Source: Legionella maceachernii
GTDB taxonomy: Bacteria > Pseudomonadota > Gammaproteobacteria > Legionellales > Legionellaceae
Direction of reading: 5' to 3'
Length of the DNA: 64,000 bases
Assembly: GCF_900167045.1 (NCBI RefSeq)
Contig: NZ_FUXJ01000009.1
Location: forward strand, 62,001-126,000
This document shows positions 43,404 through 53,095 of this stretch, one piece after another (the first letter of the stretch is position 1; the number at the start of each line of letters is the position of its first letter). The notes beneath the pieces are model-generated. The model was not told where the DNA came from. It searched no databases and worked only from the letters and a program-made list of their open reading frames with translations. Both the position numbers and the translations under genes were made by a program.

Positions 43404-44783
43404 TTACAGTGCTTTCATAAACGCCGTCAGATCTTGTTTTTCTTGTTGATTGAGTTGGAGACTAAGAACCAAATTAAAAAATTCCACCGTGTCTTCTAAA
43501 GTCAGTAAACGGCCGTCATGCAAGTAAGGGGGTGAGTCTTTAATTCCACGAAGCGGGAAGGTTTTGATGGGACCATCACCGACTGCTTTAAGGCCATTGA
43601 TCAACACCGGATTAAAGAAGCGCTCTGTTTGCAAATTATGCATCGTATTGTCGGTATAATAAGGTGGTGTATGGCATGTTGCGCATTGGGCTTTGCCGAA
43701 AAACAGCTCCTGTCCTCTTAACTCGGCTGGGGTCGCTTTGGCCGGATCTAGTTTTCCATCCCACTTTAATTTAGGTGCGGGCGGGAAATCTAATATTTCT
43801 TGGAATTCGGCCATGAAATGCACTTGGCTGCCTCGTTCAAGAACGTTCACCCCTTTTTTAGTCGCAATGACTGGATCTCCGTCAAAATAAGCGGCGCGCT
43901 GTTCGAATTCTGTAAAATCCTCCACCGTTTTCAGAGCGCGTTGAGAACCGAATAAGCGTTGAATGTTAACACCTCTTAAACTGGGTGTAGTGATGCGATG
44001 GCGGAATTCTTGAGGACGTATATCACCCACTAAGTGGGTCGCTTCATTGGTATGGCCATTGGCGTGGCAGTCGAAACACGCAACACCACGGCTGGGCTTT
44101 ACAGTGCGGCGATCCGCTGTTTGGTTAAACTGCTGTTGCGGGAAAGGCGTAACAAGTAACCTTAACCCTTCCAGTTGTTTGGGGTTAAGTATGCCATTGA
44201 ATAGTTCATAAAAGTTTTCGATCGTTACCAGCTTACCTTGGGATACATCACCCAAATCGGGGCGTGTGGTCAGATAAATAGGGGCTGGGAAAGGAGGTAA
44301 AAAATGATCAGGAATGTCAAAATCAAGATCAAATCGCGTTAAATCACGTCCTTCTTGTTTGTTGATTTCATCAATCGCAAATTTTGGAAACAGCATCCCG
44401 CCTTCGGTATGATTGGGGTGAGGTAATGGAAGAAAGCCTTGAGGAAATACCCCCTTTTCTTTAATTTGCTCCGGAGTCATTTTGGCCAAATCATCCCAGG
44501 TAATGCCTGCAGGAAGTTTGACGCGTACGCCTTCTTGCATAGGCTTGCCTGTTGTCATGGTATCTTTCGACGGTTTATTACTCAAATCATAGCGTTGATT
44601 GAGGAGAGTCTGCTGCTTATCGTTAATACCCTGTTTAGCATTAGACATACGCTCTAGAACCGTTTGAAAACTTTCTTTATCCACAACGGGCATATAACTT
44701 GAAGTAGGTGGGGGAGGAGCAGCATGAGTTTGTAATAGGTAGCTAAAGGAAAACAGTGCTAACCAAGCGGTTTTTTTTATCAT
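43404..44783 (-). CDS. Di-heme c-type cytochrome (cytochrome c peroxidase/MauG-like)
   Basis: The ATG at 44783 (MIKKTAWLALFSFSYLLQ) gives a normal signal peptide cleaved after THAA; longer in-frame starts exist. The mature protein has two c-heme motifs, CFDCH near residue 233 and CATCH near 365. The C-terminal segment SPPYLHDGRLLTLEDTVEFF is typical of bacterial di-heme peroxidases. It would act in the periplasm, reducing hydrogen peroxide or oxidising another substrate. Peroxidase activity itself is not proven, since MauG-like and unknown oxidases share these features. Confidence 0.85.
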   Translation of the reverse strand: MIKKTAWLALFSFSYLLQTHAAPPPPTSSYMPVVDKESFQTVLERMSNAKQGINDKQQTLLNQRYDLSNKPSKDTMTTGKPMQEGVRVKLPAGITWDDLAKMTPEQIKEKGVFPQGFLPLPHPNHTEGGMLFPKFAIDEINKQEGRDLTRFDLDFDIPDHFLPPFPAPIYLTTRPDLGDVSQGKLVTIENFYELFNGILNPKQLEGLRLLVTPFPQQQFNQTADRRTVKPSRGVACFDCHANGHTNEATHLVGDIRPQEFRHRITTPSLRGVNIQRLFGSQRALKTVEDFTEFEQRAAYFDGDPVIATKKGVNVLERGSQVHFMAEFQEILDFPPAPKLKWDGKLDPAKATPAELRGQELFFGKAQCATCHTPPYYTDNTMHNLQTERFFNPVLINGLKAVGDGPIKTFPLRGIKDSPPYLHDGRLLTLEDTVEFFNLVLSLQLNQQEKQDLTAFMKAL

Positions 44784-44982
44784 AGAAAAGTCCATTTTTA
44801 GAATTATTTCTACAAAAGCATAAAATACTTGGCGATTCTTTACAATTGACATATAAAAGTAAGCAACGTCTTTGAAATTTTTTTACACACTCCTGCCTCT
44901 TATTTTTCACGGATTTTGAATTGACTTCGATCTGTTAGGAATTAGTGGGTAAAAAACTTCAGGGACGTTGCCTCATTTCAGC

Positions 44983-46254
44983 TTAATGATTTGCCTCATC
45001 CAATGGCAAACTTACTAGGACGTTTAGGCCCCCTTCTAGCCGATTGGACAAACTAATTTTCCCATGGTGCAGTTGAATAATCTCTTTAGCGATGGTTAAG
45101 CCTAAGCCAGCTCCGCCAGTCTCTCGTGAGCGGGACGTTTCGCCTCGATAAAAAGGGAGAAAAACGCGCTCAATGTCGTTGTCATTTAAGCCTACCCCTT
45201 TATCTTGGATGGAAACTTCAACATGAGTGGCGTTCTTTTCCAGTGACACGAGGGCTTGTTGACCGTAATAAACGGCATTGTTGATCAAATTAGAAAAAGC
45301 GCGTTTTAGCAGATTAAGGGAGCCAAAAAAGATGAGCTTATTTTCATGAGCAATGAATTGTACATCAAACTTCAAATCTGAAGTGTCTTCGCAGAGGGAT
45401 TGTAGCATTGCGACGAGATCAAAACGTTGCTTTTTTTCCTCATCATGTGCTTCTTTGAAATAGTCTAGTGTTTCTCGAATCATCATTTCCATGTCATTCA
45501 CATCGTGCATCATTTTTTCGAAATGCTCATTTTCCGTAAGGTATTCCATTCGTAATTTTAATCGAGTTAAAGGAGTGCGTAGATCATGCGAAATAGCCGT
45601 GACCACTTGCGTACGATTTTGCAATAATTTGCTCATTTTCATTTGTAGAGAGTTAATTTGCGTAAAGAGCATGCGTTGATCGCTGTTTCCTGTCACAGGA
45701 ATAGAAAGCCAGTTTTCCTGACTTTCATTGTACTTAAGGCTTTGTATTAAAGTCTGTATAGGTTGGTTGAGACTTTTTACTGCCCAATAATTAATTAAAA
45801 AAAGAACAAATAAGAGTCCTAAAAGGGCAACAGCTAGGACAATGCGCAAGCCCGTGTGATGATGCTGAGGGGGAACGAGGCTGAAATTAAGCCAAGATTT
45901 TTCTTTAATGAAAACAGAGAGTTGCAAATGTTTCTGGTGCTTTAATAAATCAAACACAATAGGAGGCTGTAGATTTAACAAGGCGTTATCCTGATAAAGT
46001 GGCGTTTCTGATAGAGTCATTTTTGACCAGGGAATTTTTTGCTTTTGCAGTATGCGTGACCAATTGGATTCGGGCTTGGATTGAAGCCGATGAACCAGCT
46101 TGATAATGGAGTGCACAGTCTTAGGGGGTATAGCCGGTCTTAGCGCGGCAAAAATAAGGTATTGAGTTAAAACAATGCATGTGAGTAACACAAGAATATT
46201 TCCTGTGAGCAGCATTGCATAGGTTTTTTTAGCCGAAGAGGTTAATTTGCTCAT
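44983..46254 (-). CDS. EnvZ-type membrane sensor histidine kinase
   Basis: A 423-residue kinase with an N-terminal transmembrane helix (about 13-35), a periplasmic domain (about 36-130), a second helix (about 132-152) and a HAMP-like linker. Then comes HisKA with phosphoacceptor His in AISHDLRTPLTRLKLR, and a HATPase domain with NNAVYYG, DKGVGLND and GGAGLGL. The order and residues are those of OmpR-linked osmosensor-like kinases. The gene overlaps its response regulator by 4 bases. The signal is unknown. Confidence 0.93.
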   Translation of the reverse strand: MSKLTSSAKKTYAMLLTGNILVLLTCIVLTQYLIFAALRPAIPPKTVHSIIKLVHRLQSKPESNWSRILQKQKIPWSKMTLSETPLYQDNALLNLQPPIVFDLLKHQKHLQLSVFIKEKSWLNFSLVPPQHHHTGLRIVLAVALLGLLFVLFLINYWAVKSLNQPIQTLIQSLKYNESQENWLSIPVTGNSDQRMLFTQINSLQMKMSKLLQNRTQVVTAISHDLRTPLTRLKLRMEYLTENEHFEKMMHDVNDMEMMIRETLDYFKEAHDEEKKQRFDLVAMLQSLCEDTSDLKFDVQFIAHENKLIFFGSLNLLKRAFSNLINNAVYYGQQALVSLEKNATHVEVSIQDKGVGLNDNDIERVFLPFYRGETSRSRETGGAGLGLTIAKEIIQLHHGKISLSNRLEGGLNVLVSLPLDEANH

Positions 46255-46976
46255 GATGAACTAACTTGGGTTTGTAATTGATAACCACCACCTCGAATTG
46301 TTTTTAACAAGTGAGGATTTCGCGGGTCGGATTCAATTTTTTTGCGCAAGCGGCCAATTAATACATCAATGGTCCTATCCATTGGATCACAATCTCTGTC
46401 ATAGAGTAAATCAGTGAGCTGATCGCGACTTAAGATCCGCCCGGGGTGCTCCAGAAAAATAAGGAGTAAATCGTATTCGCGTTGACTTAAAGGGATTGCA
46501 ATATCTTCTTCATCAATAAGGCAATGTGTTTCCCTATCTAATTGCCAATTAGCAAAGCGCAATCTTTTTATGGGGCTTAATCGTTTACTCGTTAACAATT
46601 CACCGTTGGTGCGCCTTAATTGGGCTTTGATGCGCGCTAATAATTCGCGTGCGTTAAAAGGCTTGGTGATATAGTCATCAGCACCTAACTCTAATCCTGC
46701 AACCCGGTCCGCAGTACTGTCTGCCGCACTTAACATAAAAATAGGGACATCATAAATTTGACGAATGGTTTTACATAAACTCAAACCATCTGGACCGGGA
46801 AGCATGATATCAAGGATAATCAAATCAAAATTGTTTTCACGCAATAAAGCGGGTAAATTATTTCCATTATGAGCGCAGGTTGTTCTATAGCCGTGTTGTG
46901 TTAAGTAATCGCTGATCAATAAACAGATTTCTTTATCGTCATCGATGATTAAGATGTGATTTTTTTTAGCGTTCAT
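46251..46976 (-). CDS. OmpR-family response regulator
   Basis: A 241-residue protein with a receiver domain (acidic DDD near residue 13, acceptor Asp in LIILDIMLPGPDG, switch Lys in ITKPF) and a C-terminal winged helix (about 140-235, with LSQREYDLLLIFLEHPGRI and IDVLIGRLRKKIE). It is first in a pair with the kinase and would bind DNA to control unknown promoters. Length and motifs are normal. Confidence 0.95.
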   Translation of the reverse strand: MNAKKNHILIIDDDKEICLLISDYLTQHGYRTTCAHNGNNLPALLRENNFDLIILDIMLPGPDGLSLCKTIRQIYDVPIFMLSAADSTADRVAGLELGADDYITKPFNARELLARIKAQLRRTNGELLTSKRLSPIKRLRFANWQLDRETHCLIDEEDIAIPLSQREYDLLLIFLEHPGRILSRDQLTDLLYDRDCDPMDRTIDVLIGRLRKKIESDPRNPHLLKTIRGGGYQLQTQVSSS

Positions 46977-47108
46977 AAATAATAGTATTTAGAAATAACT
47001 CGTTTCAGCGCTATTATATCACTCTTATGTAGCAAAGTTATTACACTTTGTTTTTTGAATGAGCGATTTTGCACCTAAATATTTTTAACAAGAGAAAATT
47101 ACCCCACT

Positions 47109-47936
47109 ATGCAACACAAAGCATTATCCATTGCAGGATTTGACGGTTCTGGAGGCGCTGGTATTCAAGCTGATCTGAAAACTTTCTCTGCTTTTGGGTG
47201 TTATGGGATGACTGTACTAACTGCTTTACCTGTGCAAAATACGCAAGGGGTAAAATCTTGTTATGAGTTACCATTACGTGCAATTGATGAGCAGTTACAT
47301 GCAATTTTTGAAGATATAAGACCCGATAGCATTAAAATTGGCATGCTATTTCAAAGAGAAATTGTGGAGCTTGTTGCGGATTTCATTAATAACCATGCCA
47401 AAGGAATTCCGGTTGTTCTTGATCCCGTTACTGTCGCCAAGAGTGGGGATTCTTTATTGGAGCCAGACGCTCTAAATGCGTTAAAAAACCATCTTATACC
47501 GCTCACGACTCTCATTACACCTAATTTACCCGAAGCTAAGACTTTATTAGGACCAAAGAGTTCATCTGAAATGGTTGAAATGGCGCAGCACTTACTGGAG
47601 TTTGGAACAGAGTATGTTTTATTGAAAGGTGGGCACGCAAAAGATCTCGATTCAAATGATCTTCTTCTCAGTAAACAAGGAGAGAAGTATTGGTTAGGAA
47701 GCCCAAGAATCGACTCTAAAAACACGCATGGCACGGGATGTACTTTGTCGGCAGCTATTGCTTCATGCTTGGCGCTTGGTTTTGACATGCTTAGCGCTTG
47801 TCAAATGGCGAAAAGCTATATTTTTCAGGCAATTGATGCTGCAAAAAATGAAAAAATAGGTAAGGGTTTTGGCCCTGTGCATCATTTTTATCATCTATGG
47901 CCGACAATCGAGAAAATTAAAGGGGATAATGCTTAG
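47109..47936 (+). CDS. thiD: Hydroxymethylpyrimidine/phosphomethylpyrimidine kinase
   Basis: A 275-residue ThiD: AGFDGSGGAGIQADLKTF at the N-terminus, the GMTVLTALPVQNTQGV segment, and the anion-hole motif NTHGTGCTLSAAIAS near residue 205. It makes HMP-pyrophosphate for thiamine synthesis. No other thi gene and no TPP riboswitch (CTGAGA-type consensus) was seen in its leader, so it stands alone here. Confidence 0.96.
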   Translation: MQHKALSIAGFDGSGGAGIQADLKTFSAFGCYGMTVLTALPVQNTQGVKSCYELPLRAIDEQLHAIFEDIRPDSIKIGMLFQREIVELVADFINNHAKGIPVVLDPVTVAKSGDSLLEPDALNALKNHLIPLTTLITPNLPEAKTLLGPKSSSEMVEMAQHLLEFGTEYVLLKGGHAKDLDSNDLLLSKQGEKYWLGSPRIDSKNTHGTGCTLSAAIASCLALGFDMLSACQMAKSYIFQAIDAAKNEKIGKGFGPVHHFYHLWPTIEKIKGDNA

Positions 47937-47967
47937 CGTCGTTATCTCTTCCACTCTCAATCGCTTG

Positions 47968-49662
47968 CTAATATCGTTTAAGTAAGCGTTTTAATTCATT
48001 CCATGAGTAGGTATTAATAACCTCTTTTTTTTCCAACCAGCCACGTCTGGCCTGATTGATCCCCAATTTCATAAAATCAAGTTCTCGAATGCTATGGGCG
48101 TCGCTGGATATGGCAATTTTTACACCGATAGTTTTAGCAAGTTGGCAATAAATATCATTAATATCTAAACGATAAGGCTGAGAATTGAGTTCAATAAAGC
48201 AGCCTCGTTCTTTTGCGGCAGTTAATATTCGTTCGATACTCACTGCATAGGCTGGTCTTGCACGAATTAATCGTCCTGTAGCATGGCCTAAGATATTAAA
48301 ATAAGGGTTATCCATTGCTTTTAATATTCTGTCAGTCTGCTTCTTTTCGGGTAATTTAAAAAGAGAATGAACAGAGGCGACAACAATATCTAATTCTTTT
48401 AAAACCTCATTAGATAAATCAAGGGAGCCATCTGCCAGGATATCCACTTCGATCGATTTAAGAATTAAAATTTCGGGTAAAGAAGCATTTAATTCATTAA
48501 TTTTTTCAATTTGCTGCAGAAGCCGTTTTTCATCGAGACCATTGGTGATCGCTAAGCGTTTAGAATGATCGGTAATTGCAAAATACTCATAGCCTTTTTC
48601 TATTGCTCCTCGTACCATTGCTTCTAAAGAGTCTTTTCCATCGGTTTCATTAGTGTGAGAGTGTAAATCACCCTTGATATCGTTTAACTCAATAAGCTTG
48701 GGTAATTGATGAGTTTTAGCCGCAGTAATTTCATGCGTTCCTTCTCTTAACTCAGGTTCGATGTAATCGAGATTTAATGCGTTGTAGATCTCCTCTTCAG
48801 CGCTGGCAATGATTTTATTCTCGTGAAAAAGACCATTTTCTTTGAGTTGATACCCCATTTTTATCGCTTCATCATTGAGAAGCTTGATGTGCTTTTTACT
48901 ACCGGTATAAAAAATTAAAGCGGCTCCAATAGCATTTAATGCAACATTATAGATAGTCAATTTCATACTATTCCACAATAAAACAACAATACTTTCATCG
49001 TCCTGATTAATGATGTGTTTAACTCCTTTCGCATGGGAAAATTCATTCATTGCTTGCGTGAAATGGGGTGCATGAATTAAAAAAATAAATTCACTGACGA
49101 TCTCTTTTTTTCGTCTATATTCACCACAACTTTCAAACCAAGTGATTTCATCAATGGAATGAAAATGCTTTAGCAAGTCGCTGACTACGGGGATAGCATG
49201 ATAAAGTCTAATGAAACGTTTTATGGCAAAAGATTTAGGTTTATTAAGCTGAGTATCAATGAATTTTTGGTTAAGCCATTTGATATCGGATAATTGATTT
49301 TTTTTAATGGCCCGAATCAATTGAGTTTTGGTAAATACATTATGCTTATTTAATTCTCTAACCCGCGTTTTTCCAATGCCTGGTATATCGGTTAAATCCG
49401 ATAAAATTTTTTCTTTAATCACAGGTTCTTTATTCGAAAGAATTAGATTCATGATAACCGAGGCTATTCCTTTACCGATGCCCGGAATGGAAGTCAAATC
49501 GAAGTGTTGTTTAAGTAATGTTTCAATTTCTTCGTCTAATTGAGAAATGGAATAAGCGGCTCTGCGAAAAGCGCGTACTCGATAAGGATTATTGTCCGAA
49601 TCGTGTAATAAATCGGCAAATCGAGATAAAGCATTAGCGACTTCCTTATTGGTTTTTTTCAT
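47968..49662 (-). CDS. polX: PolX-like protein with intact PHP domain but degenerate polymerase site
   Basis: This 564-residue protein has the PolX layout: helix-hairpin-helix segments (about 45-115, with SIPGIGKGIASVI and DIPGIGKTRVRELNK), a polymerase-beta-like palm (about 155-295) and a C-terminal PHP domain (about 328-564) with DLHSHTNETDG, FAITDHSK, EVDILADGSL, ILGHATGRL and ISSDAHS. In the palm, the usual GDIDLL metal-binding pair is replaced by SEFIFL (Glu191, Ile193), and the third catalytic Asp (VDLRVV in relatives) reads MKLTIYNV. Both changes suggest loss of DNA polymerase activity while the PHP nuclease domain looks complete. Confidence 0.9.
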   Translation of the reverse strand: MKKTNKEVANALSRFADLLHDSDNNPYRVRAFRRAAYSISQLDEEIETLLKQHFDLTSIPGIGKGIASVIMNLILSNKEPVIKEKILSDLTDIPGIGKTRVRELNKHNVFTKTQLIRAIKKNQLSDIKWLNQKFIDTQLNKPKSFAIKRFIRLYHAIPVVSDLLKHFHSIDEITWFESCGEYRRKKEIVSEFIFLIHAPHFTQAMNEFSHAKGVKHIINQDDESIVVLLWNSMKLTIYNVALNAIGAALIFYTGSKKHIKLLNDEAIKMGYQLKENGLFHENKIIASAEEEIYNALNLDYIEPELREGTHEITAAKTHQLPKLIELNDIKGDLHSHTNETDGKDSLEAMVRGAIEKGYEYFAITDHSKRLAITNGLDEKRLLQQIEKINELNASLPEILILKSIEVDILADGSLDLSNEVLKELDIVVASVHSLFKLPEKKQTDRILKAMDNPYFNILGHATGRLIRARPAYAVSIERILTAAKERGCFIELNSQPYRLDINDIYCQLAKTIGVKIAISSDAHSIRELDFMKLGINQARRGWLEKKEVINTYSWNELKRLLKRY

Positions 49663-49787
49663 GGCATTTTAAAGGCACACTCACTTAAGTATAGTCAAAT
49701 AGTTTTAGAATTAGTCTTTTTGGAATGATGATCTTTTTAATTAAAAATTATCTAAACTATTAATACCGGTTTGTAAAAGGAGCACCT

Positions 49788-49973
49788 ATGGAGCAGCGTC
49801 CGCGTTCCAAAAATCCATCAAAAGATAAAATGGTCAAAGGCACTAGAGTAAGAATTTCTGAAGTGAATGCAGAGGATTCAGTGCCTATTATTCCCGGAAA
49901 AGGGAATCGCGAATTTGATGATCCAGTTACCCCGAACAAAAATTTTTCCGATAAAAAAGAGGTGAATAAATAG
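49788..49973 (+). CDS. Small hydrophilic protein of unknown function
   Basis: A 61-residue, Lys/Asn/Pro-rich protein (VKGTRVRISEVNAEDSVPII). AAAGGAGCACCT lies just before the ATG, a strong ribosome site. No membrane segment or motif. Probably a real small gene of unknown role, intrinsically disordered by composition. Confidence 0.5.
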   Translation: MEQRPRSKNPSKDKMVKGTRVRISEVNAEDSVPIIPGKGNREFDDPVTPNKNFSDKKEVNK

Positions 49974-50068
49974 TTTGAGAGGGTAATTTGCACGTTCAGC
50001 AAGGCTTTATTGCTCCGAGTAATCGCTTATGTCCAAAAATAACAGGAAACGAATATTTTGATTACAAT

Positions 50069-50098
50069 TTGATTTTTTTCTATTTATAGGGCTATAAA
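50069..50098 (+). promoter_or_regulatory. Likely promoter of the lemA/M48 operon
   Basis: TTGATT (50069-50074) and TATAAA (50093-50098) lie 18 bases apart. The start codon is 30 bases beyond the -10 element. Confidence 0.45.
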
Positions 50099-50128
50099 TT
50101 ATTGAGGGATAAAATTAAAAAGGATGGA

Positions 50129-50713
50129 ATGATGCGTACCTTTCTGATTGCAATTCTGATCATAGCCGTTCTCTTAATCTTCTGGGTTGTCGGTATCTTT
50201 AATAGTCTAATTGGCTTAATAGAAACCATTAATAACAATAAACGACAAATCGATATTCAGCTGGATCGGCGATATAAGGTTTTTGAATCCTTAATAGAGA
50301 CTGTCAAGAAATACATGGATTATGAGCAGACTACGCTGAAAGATGTGGTTGCGCTGCGAAATCAAGCTCAAGCAGCAAAGGCTGCCGGTGATGAAAAAGC
50401 ACGAATGAATGCTGAAAATGGCATCTCACAAATTGCCTCCAATTTAAATGTGGTGTTTGAGCAGTACCCGGATCTTAAAGCGAATCAAAATGTGTTGCAA
50501 TTGCAGGAAGAAATTGTAAATACAGAGAATAAGTTAGCCTATGCAAAACAAGCTTATAACGATAGTGTGGAACGCTATGAAGCGAAGAAAAAATCATTTT
50601 TCGAATCCATCGTAGTGAATTTTTTCCGCGATAAATTGGATAAAGCGTTTGAATATTGGTCACTGCCTGAAGAGCAAATTAAGGCGCGTGAAGATTACAC
50701 TGTTAAATTTTGA
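50129..50713 (+). CDS. lemA: LemA family protein
   Basis: Two adjacent ATG codons (50129, 50132) follow GGATGGA; a TTG at 50102 is less likely. The protein of about 194 residues has one N-terminal membrane anchor (about 3-25) and long helices with LemA signature residues: NSLIGLIETINNNKRQIDIQ, RRYKVFESLIETVKKYMDYE, YAKQAYNDSVERYE, and FFRDKLDKAFEYWSLPEEQ near the end. LemA proteins localise to the inner membrane and occur beside M48 proteases, as here (8 bases downstream). Confidence 0.93.
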   Translation: MMRTFLIAILIIAVLLIFWVVGIFNSLIGLIETINNNKRQIDIQLDRRYKVFESLIETVKKYMDYEQTTLKDVVALRNQAQAAKAAGDEKARMNAENGISQIASNLNVVFEQYPDLKANQNVLQLQEEIVNTENKLAYAKQAYNDSVERYEAKKKSFFESIVVNFFRDKLDKAFEYWSLPEEQIKAREDYTVKF

Positions 50714-50721
50714 GCTAACTT

Positions 50722-51753
50722 ATGTCCTTATCTGATTACCATGCCTCTGTAGGCGATTGGCGTGCCCAATTACGGCGAAATGAGCGCAAAACCCGCTGGG
50801 TTATTGCGCTCTTTATCCTCATTTATACGGTTGTAGGGTTAATTGTGGATGCCATCGTTTTAGAAGAAATGGCCTATCCCCAAATTTCACTAGAACAAGC
50901 GTTGTATGCACTAGTAACATTAAAAGCAACCCCTTATGCAACGCTGCTAATGTTCTCTTTTGCAGTGATTTCATTACTTATAACTTATGCCATGTATGAC
51001 AAAATCATGTTGTTAGGCACTGATTCGCATGAAATCACGCCAGAAAACGCAAGGGACTTAAGAGAAAAACAATTGTATAACGTGGTTGAAGAGATGAAAG
51101 TGGCTGCGGGCTTAAGATTCATGCCCAAAGTTTACCTTATTGAAGCAAATTACATGAATGCGTTTGCTAGTGGATACAGTGAAAAATCGGCGATGGTTGC
51201 TATTACCCGGGGGTTAATGGAAAAACTGGATCGTGCTGAGATGCAGGCTGTTATGGCTCACGAGTTAAGTCATATTCGCCATCATGATATCAAGCTCACG
51301 CTCATGGTCGCCGTGCTTTCTAATATTTTGCTTATTGTTGTTGATGTCTTGTTTTATTCAGTGGTGTTTGGACGCGATAATAACCGACGAGACCAAAATC
51401 AATTCGCATTAGTCATCATTTTTTTGCGTTATCTATTACCCTTAATTACCGTTGTATTGGCACTTTTTTTAAGCCGCACGCGCGAATACATGGCTGATTC
51501 AGGCGCTGTAGAGTTAATGCGGGACAATGAGCCAATGGCTCGTGCCTTATTAAAAATCTCTGACGATAACCAACTTCATGCTGAACAATACATTCAGGAA
51601 TATGGAAATACTGCACATGAGCAAGTAAGGCAATCTTCCTACTTATTTGACCCTTCTAGTATTGATCCCGTAAAGTCCTTTAATAATGCTTTTTCTACTC
51701 ATCCAGGCATAGAAGATCGCCTTAAAGCGCTTGGTTTTACTAGAAAAAGCTGA
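50722..51753 (+). CDS. M48 (HtpX-like) zinc metalloprotease
   Basis: A 343-residue membrane protease. Two N-terminal membrane helices are followed by the catalytic motif His180-Glu181-Leu-Ser-His184 (MAHELSHIRHHD), the third ligand region REYMADSGAVELM, and more membrane helices at about 195-215 and 230-250. M48 proteases of this kind degrade misfolded membrane proteins. It is paired with lemA, a common arrangement. Confidence 0.93.
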   Translation: MSLSDYHASVGDWRAQLRRNERKTRWVIALFILIYTVVGLIVDAIVLEEMAYPQISLEQALYALVTLKATPYATLLMFSFAVISLLITYAMYDKIMLLGTDSHEITPENARDLREKQLYNVVEEMKVAAGLRFMPKVYLIEANYMNAFASGYSEKSAMVAITRGLMEKLDRAEMQAVMAHELSHIRHHDIKLTLMVAVLSNILLIVVDVLFYSVVFGRDNNRRDQNQFALVIIFLRYLLPLITVVLALFLSRTREYMADSGAVELMRDNEPMARALLKISDDNQLHAEQYIQEYGNTAHEQVRQSSYLFDPSSIDPVKSFNNAFSTHPGIEDRLKALGFTRKS

Positions 51754-51836
51754 ACAATGCTAGTTTACAAAACCGAGCTTCGTGCCTACTATTTAAAATG
51801 TGGCATCGAGTTTAATCCAATAAAGGGAGTTTAATC

Positions 51837-52028
51837 ATGTTAACATGGGCTCTGATTTTTTTAGTCATCGCAATCGTGGCAGGGATATTTGGCTTTAGAG
51901 GCGTTGCTTCCACGGCTGTTGATATTGCAAAAGTGTTATTCTTCTTATTTATCGTTGTTTTTCTCGTTTTATTAATACTGAGTCTCTTTGGCGTCGGTGG
52001 TCCAGTGCCTCCAGCGGCAGCAACTTAG
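51837..52028 (+). CDS. DUF1328 small membrane protein (YtjA-like)
   Basis: A 63-residue protein with two membrane helices: LTWALIFLVIAIVAGIFGFRG and a second containing VLFFLFIVVFLVLLILS. The segment GFRGVASTAVDIAKVLF is typical of UPF0391/DUF1328. GGGAG precedes the ATG. The role is unknown; the family is often stress-linked. Confidence 0.85.
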   Translation: MLTWALIFLVIAIVAGIFGFRGVASTAVDIAKVLFFLFIVVFLVLLILSLFGVGGPVPPAAAT

Positions 52029-52030
52029 CC

Positions 52031-53008
52031 CTAGAGCCATTTTTTCCTTTTAAAGTATTTATAAGGGATTAAAGCGGATAGGAACATAAGCCCAATGGCT
52101 AAAAAATAACCCCACTTAAAATTCAATTCAGGGATGAAATGAAAATTCATCCCGTAAATGCTAGCAATCAGGGTGGGGGGAAGAAAAATAACCGCCGCGA
52201 CTGAAAATATTTTAATGATGGCGTTTTGTTCAATATTAATCATACCTAAAGTCGCATCAAGAAGAAAATTAACTTTGCTTGAAAAAAAGCTCGCATGGTC
52301 ACTTAATGCACCAATGTCTTTGCTCAAAGTACCTAGTCGTGCCTGTTCTTCATTATCGAGTTCAGTACCAGCGGATTGGCCAAAAAAGGGAACTAGGCGA
52401 CTAAACGTAACTAAGCATTCACGGGCTTTGGTATTTAAATCCGCATTGACGCCGATATTTTGGATTAAATCCTGATAATTGGGTTTTTCGCTATCTTCTG
52501 TGGCTAAATGAGGTCTAAAAATATGCTTGGAATACTCTTCCAGGCGATGGCCAATCACCTCCAAAATATCGGCTAAGCGATCAATAGTGGCCTCAAGTAA
52601 CTCAATAAGCACGATGGCAGCGCGGTTATGAACAAAATCAATGGTATGCAGTTGGGAAACAAACAATTTAAAAGCTTGAGGCTCGATATAGCGTATGGTG
52701 ATGAGTTGCTTTTTGGTAAAAATAAAGGTAACCGCATCATGTTGAGGATCGGGAGAGGACGATTGGGCAATCATTGAAGCAGTCATGAACAAAGCCTCTT
52801 TCTGCTTATAGAGTCGGCTAGACAGCTCAATTTCGGCCATTTCTTCTCGAGTAGGGATGTTGATATTTAACTGTTTTTCTAGCAATAATTCTTCTGCTCG
52901 AGTGGGCCGAACGAGGTCAATCCAGATGGCCTCCTTCAATAAAGAGAGATTATTTTCTTGCACTTCGTAGGCTTTTAGGGTTTCTTCACTCAAGTAGGCA
53001 GTAATCAT
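52031..53008 (-). CDS. corA: CorA-family magnesium/cobalt transporter
   Basis: A 325-residue CorA: a large N-terminal cytosolic alpha/beta domain, the long stalk helix, and two C-terminal membrane helices (about 270-290 and 300-318) with the selectivity signature Tyr-Gly-Met-Asn (IYGMNFHF) between them. The C-terminus is Lys/Arg-rich (YKYFKRKKWL), as usual. It forms a pentameric divalent cation channel. The stop is close to the DUF1328 stop (convergent). Confidence 0.95.
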   Translation of the reverse strand: MITAYLSEETLKAYEVQENNLSLLKEAIWIDLVRPTRAEELLLEKQLNINIPTREEMAEIELSSRLYKQKEALFMTASMIAQSSSPDPQHDAVTFIFTKKQLITIRYIEPQAFKLFVSQLHTIDFVHNRAAIVLIELLEATIDRLADILEVIGHRLEEYSKHIFRPHLATEDSEKPNYQDLIQNIGVNADLNTKARECLVTFSRLVPFFGQSAGTELDNEEQARLGTLSKDIGALSDHASFFSSKVNFLLDATLGMINIEQNAIIKIFSVAAVIFLPPTLIASIYGMNFHFIPELNFKWGYFLAIGLMFLSALIPYKYFKRKKWL

Positions 53009-53095
53009 AGAGTCTTAAAGAATGATGTCTTATCAATTAACTTAACGCACTTATTGATGATAGTCTATCATCGGAAATGCTAAATTATTAGCGCT

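Noticed and set aside
46977-47108. TPP riboswitch before thiD
   Set aside because: No CTGAGA or paired thi-box elements were seen in the 132-base leader.
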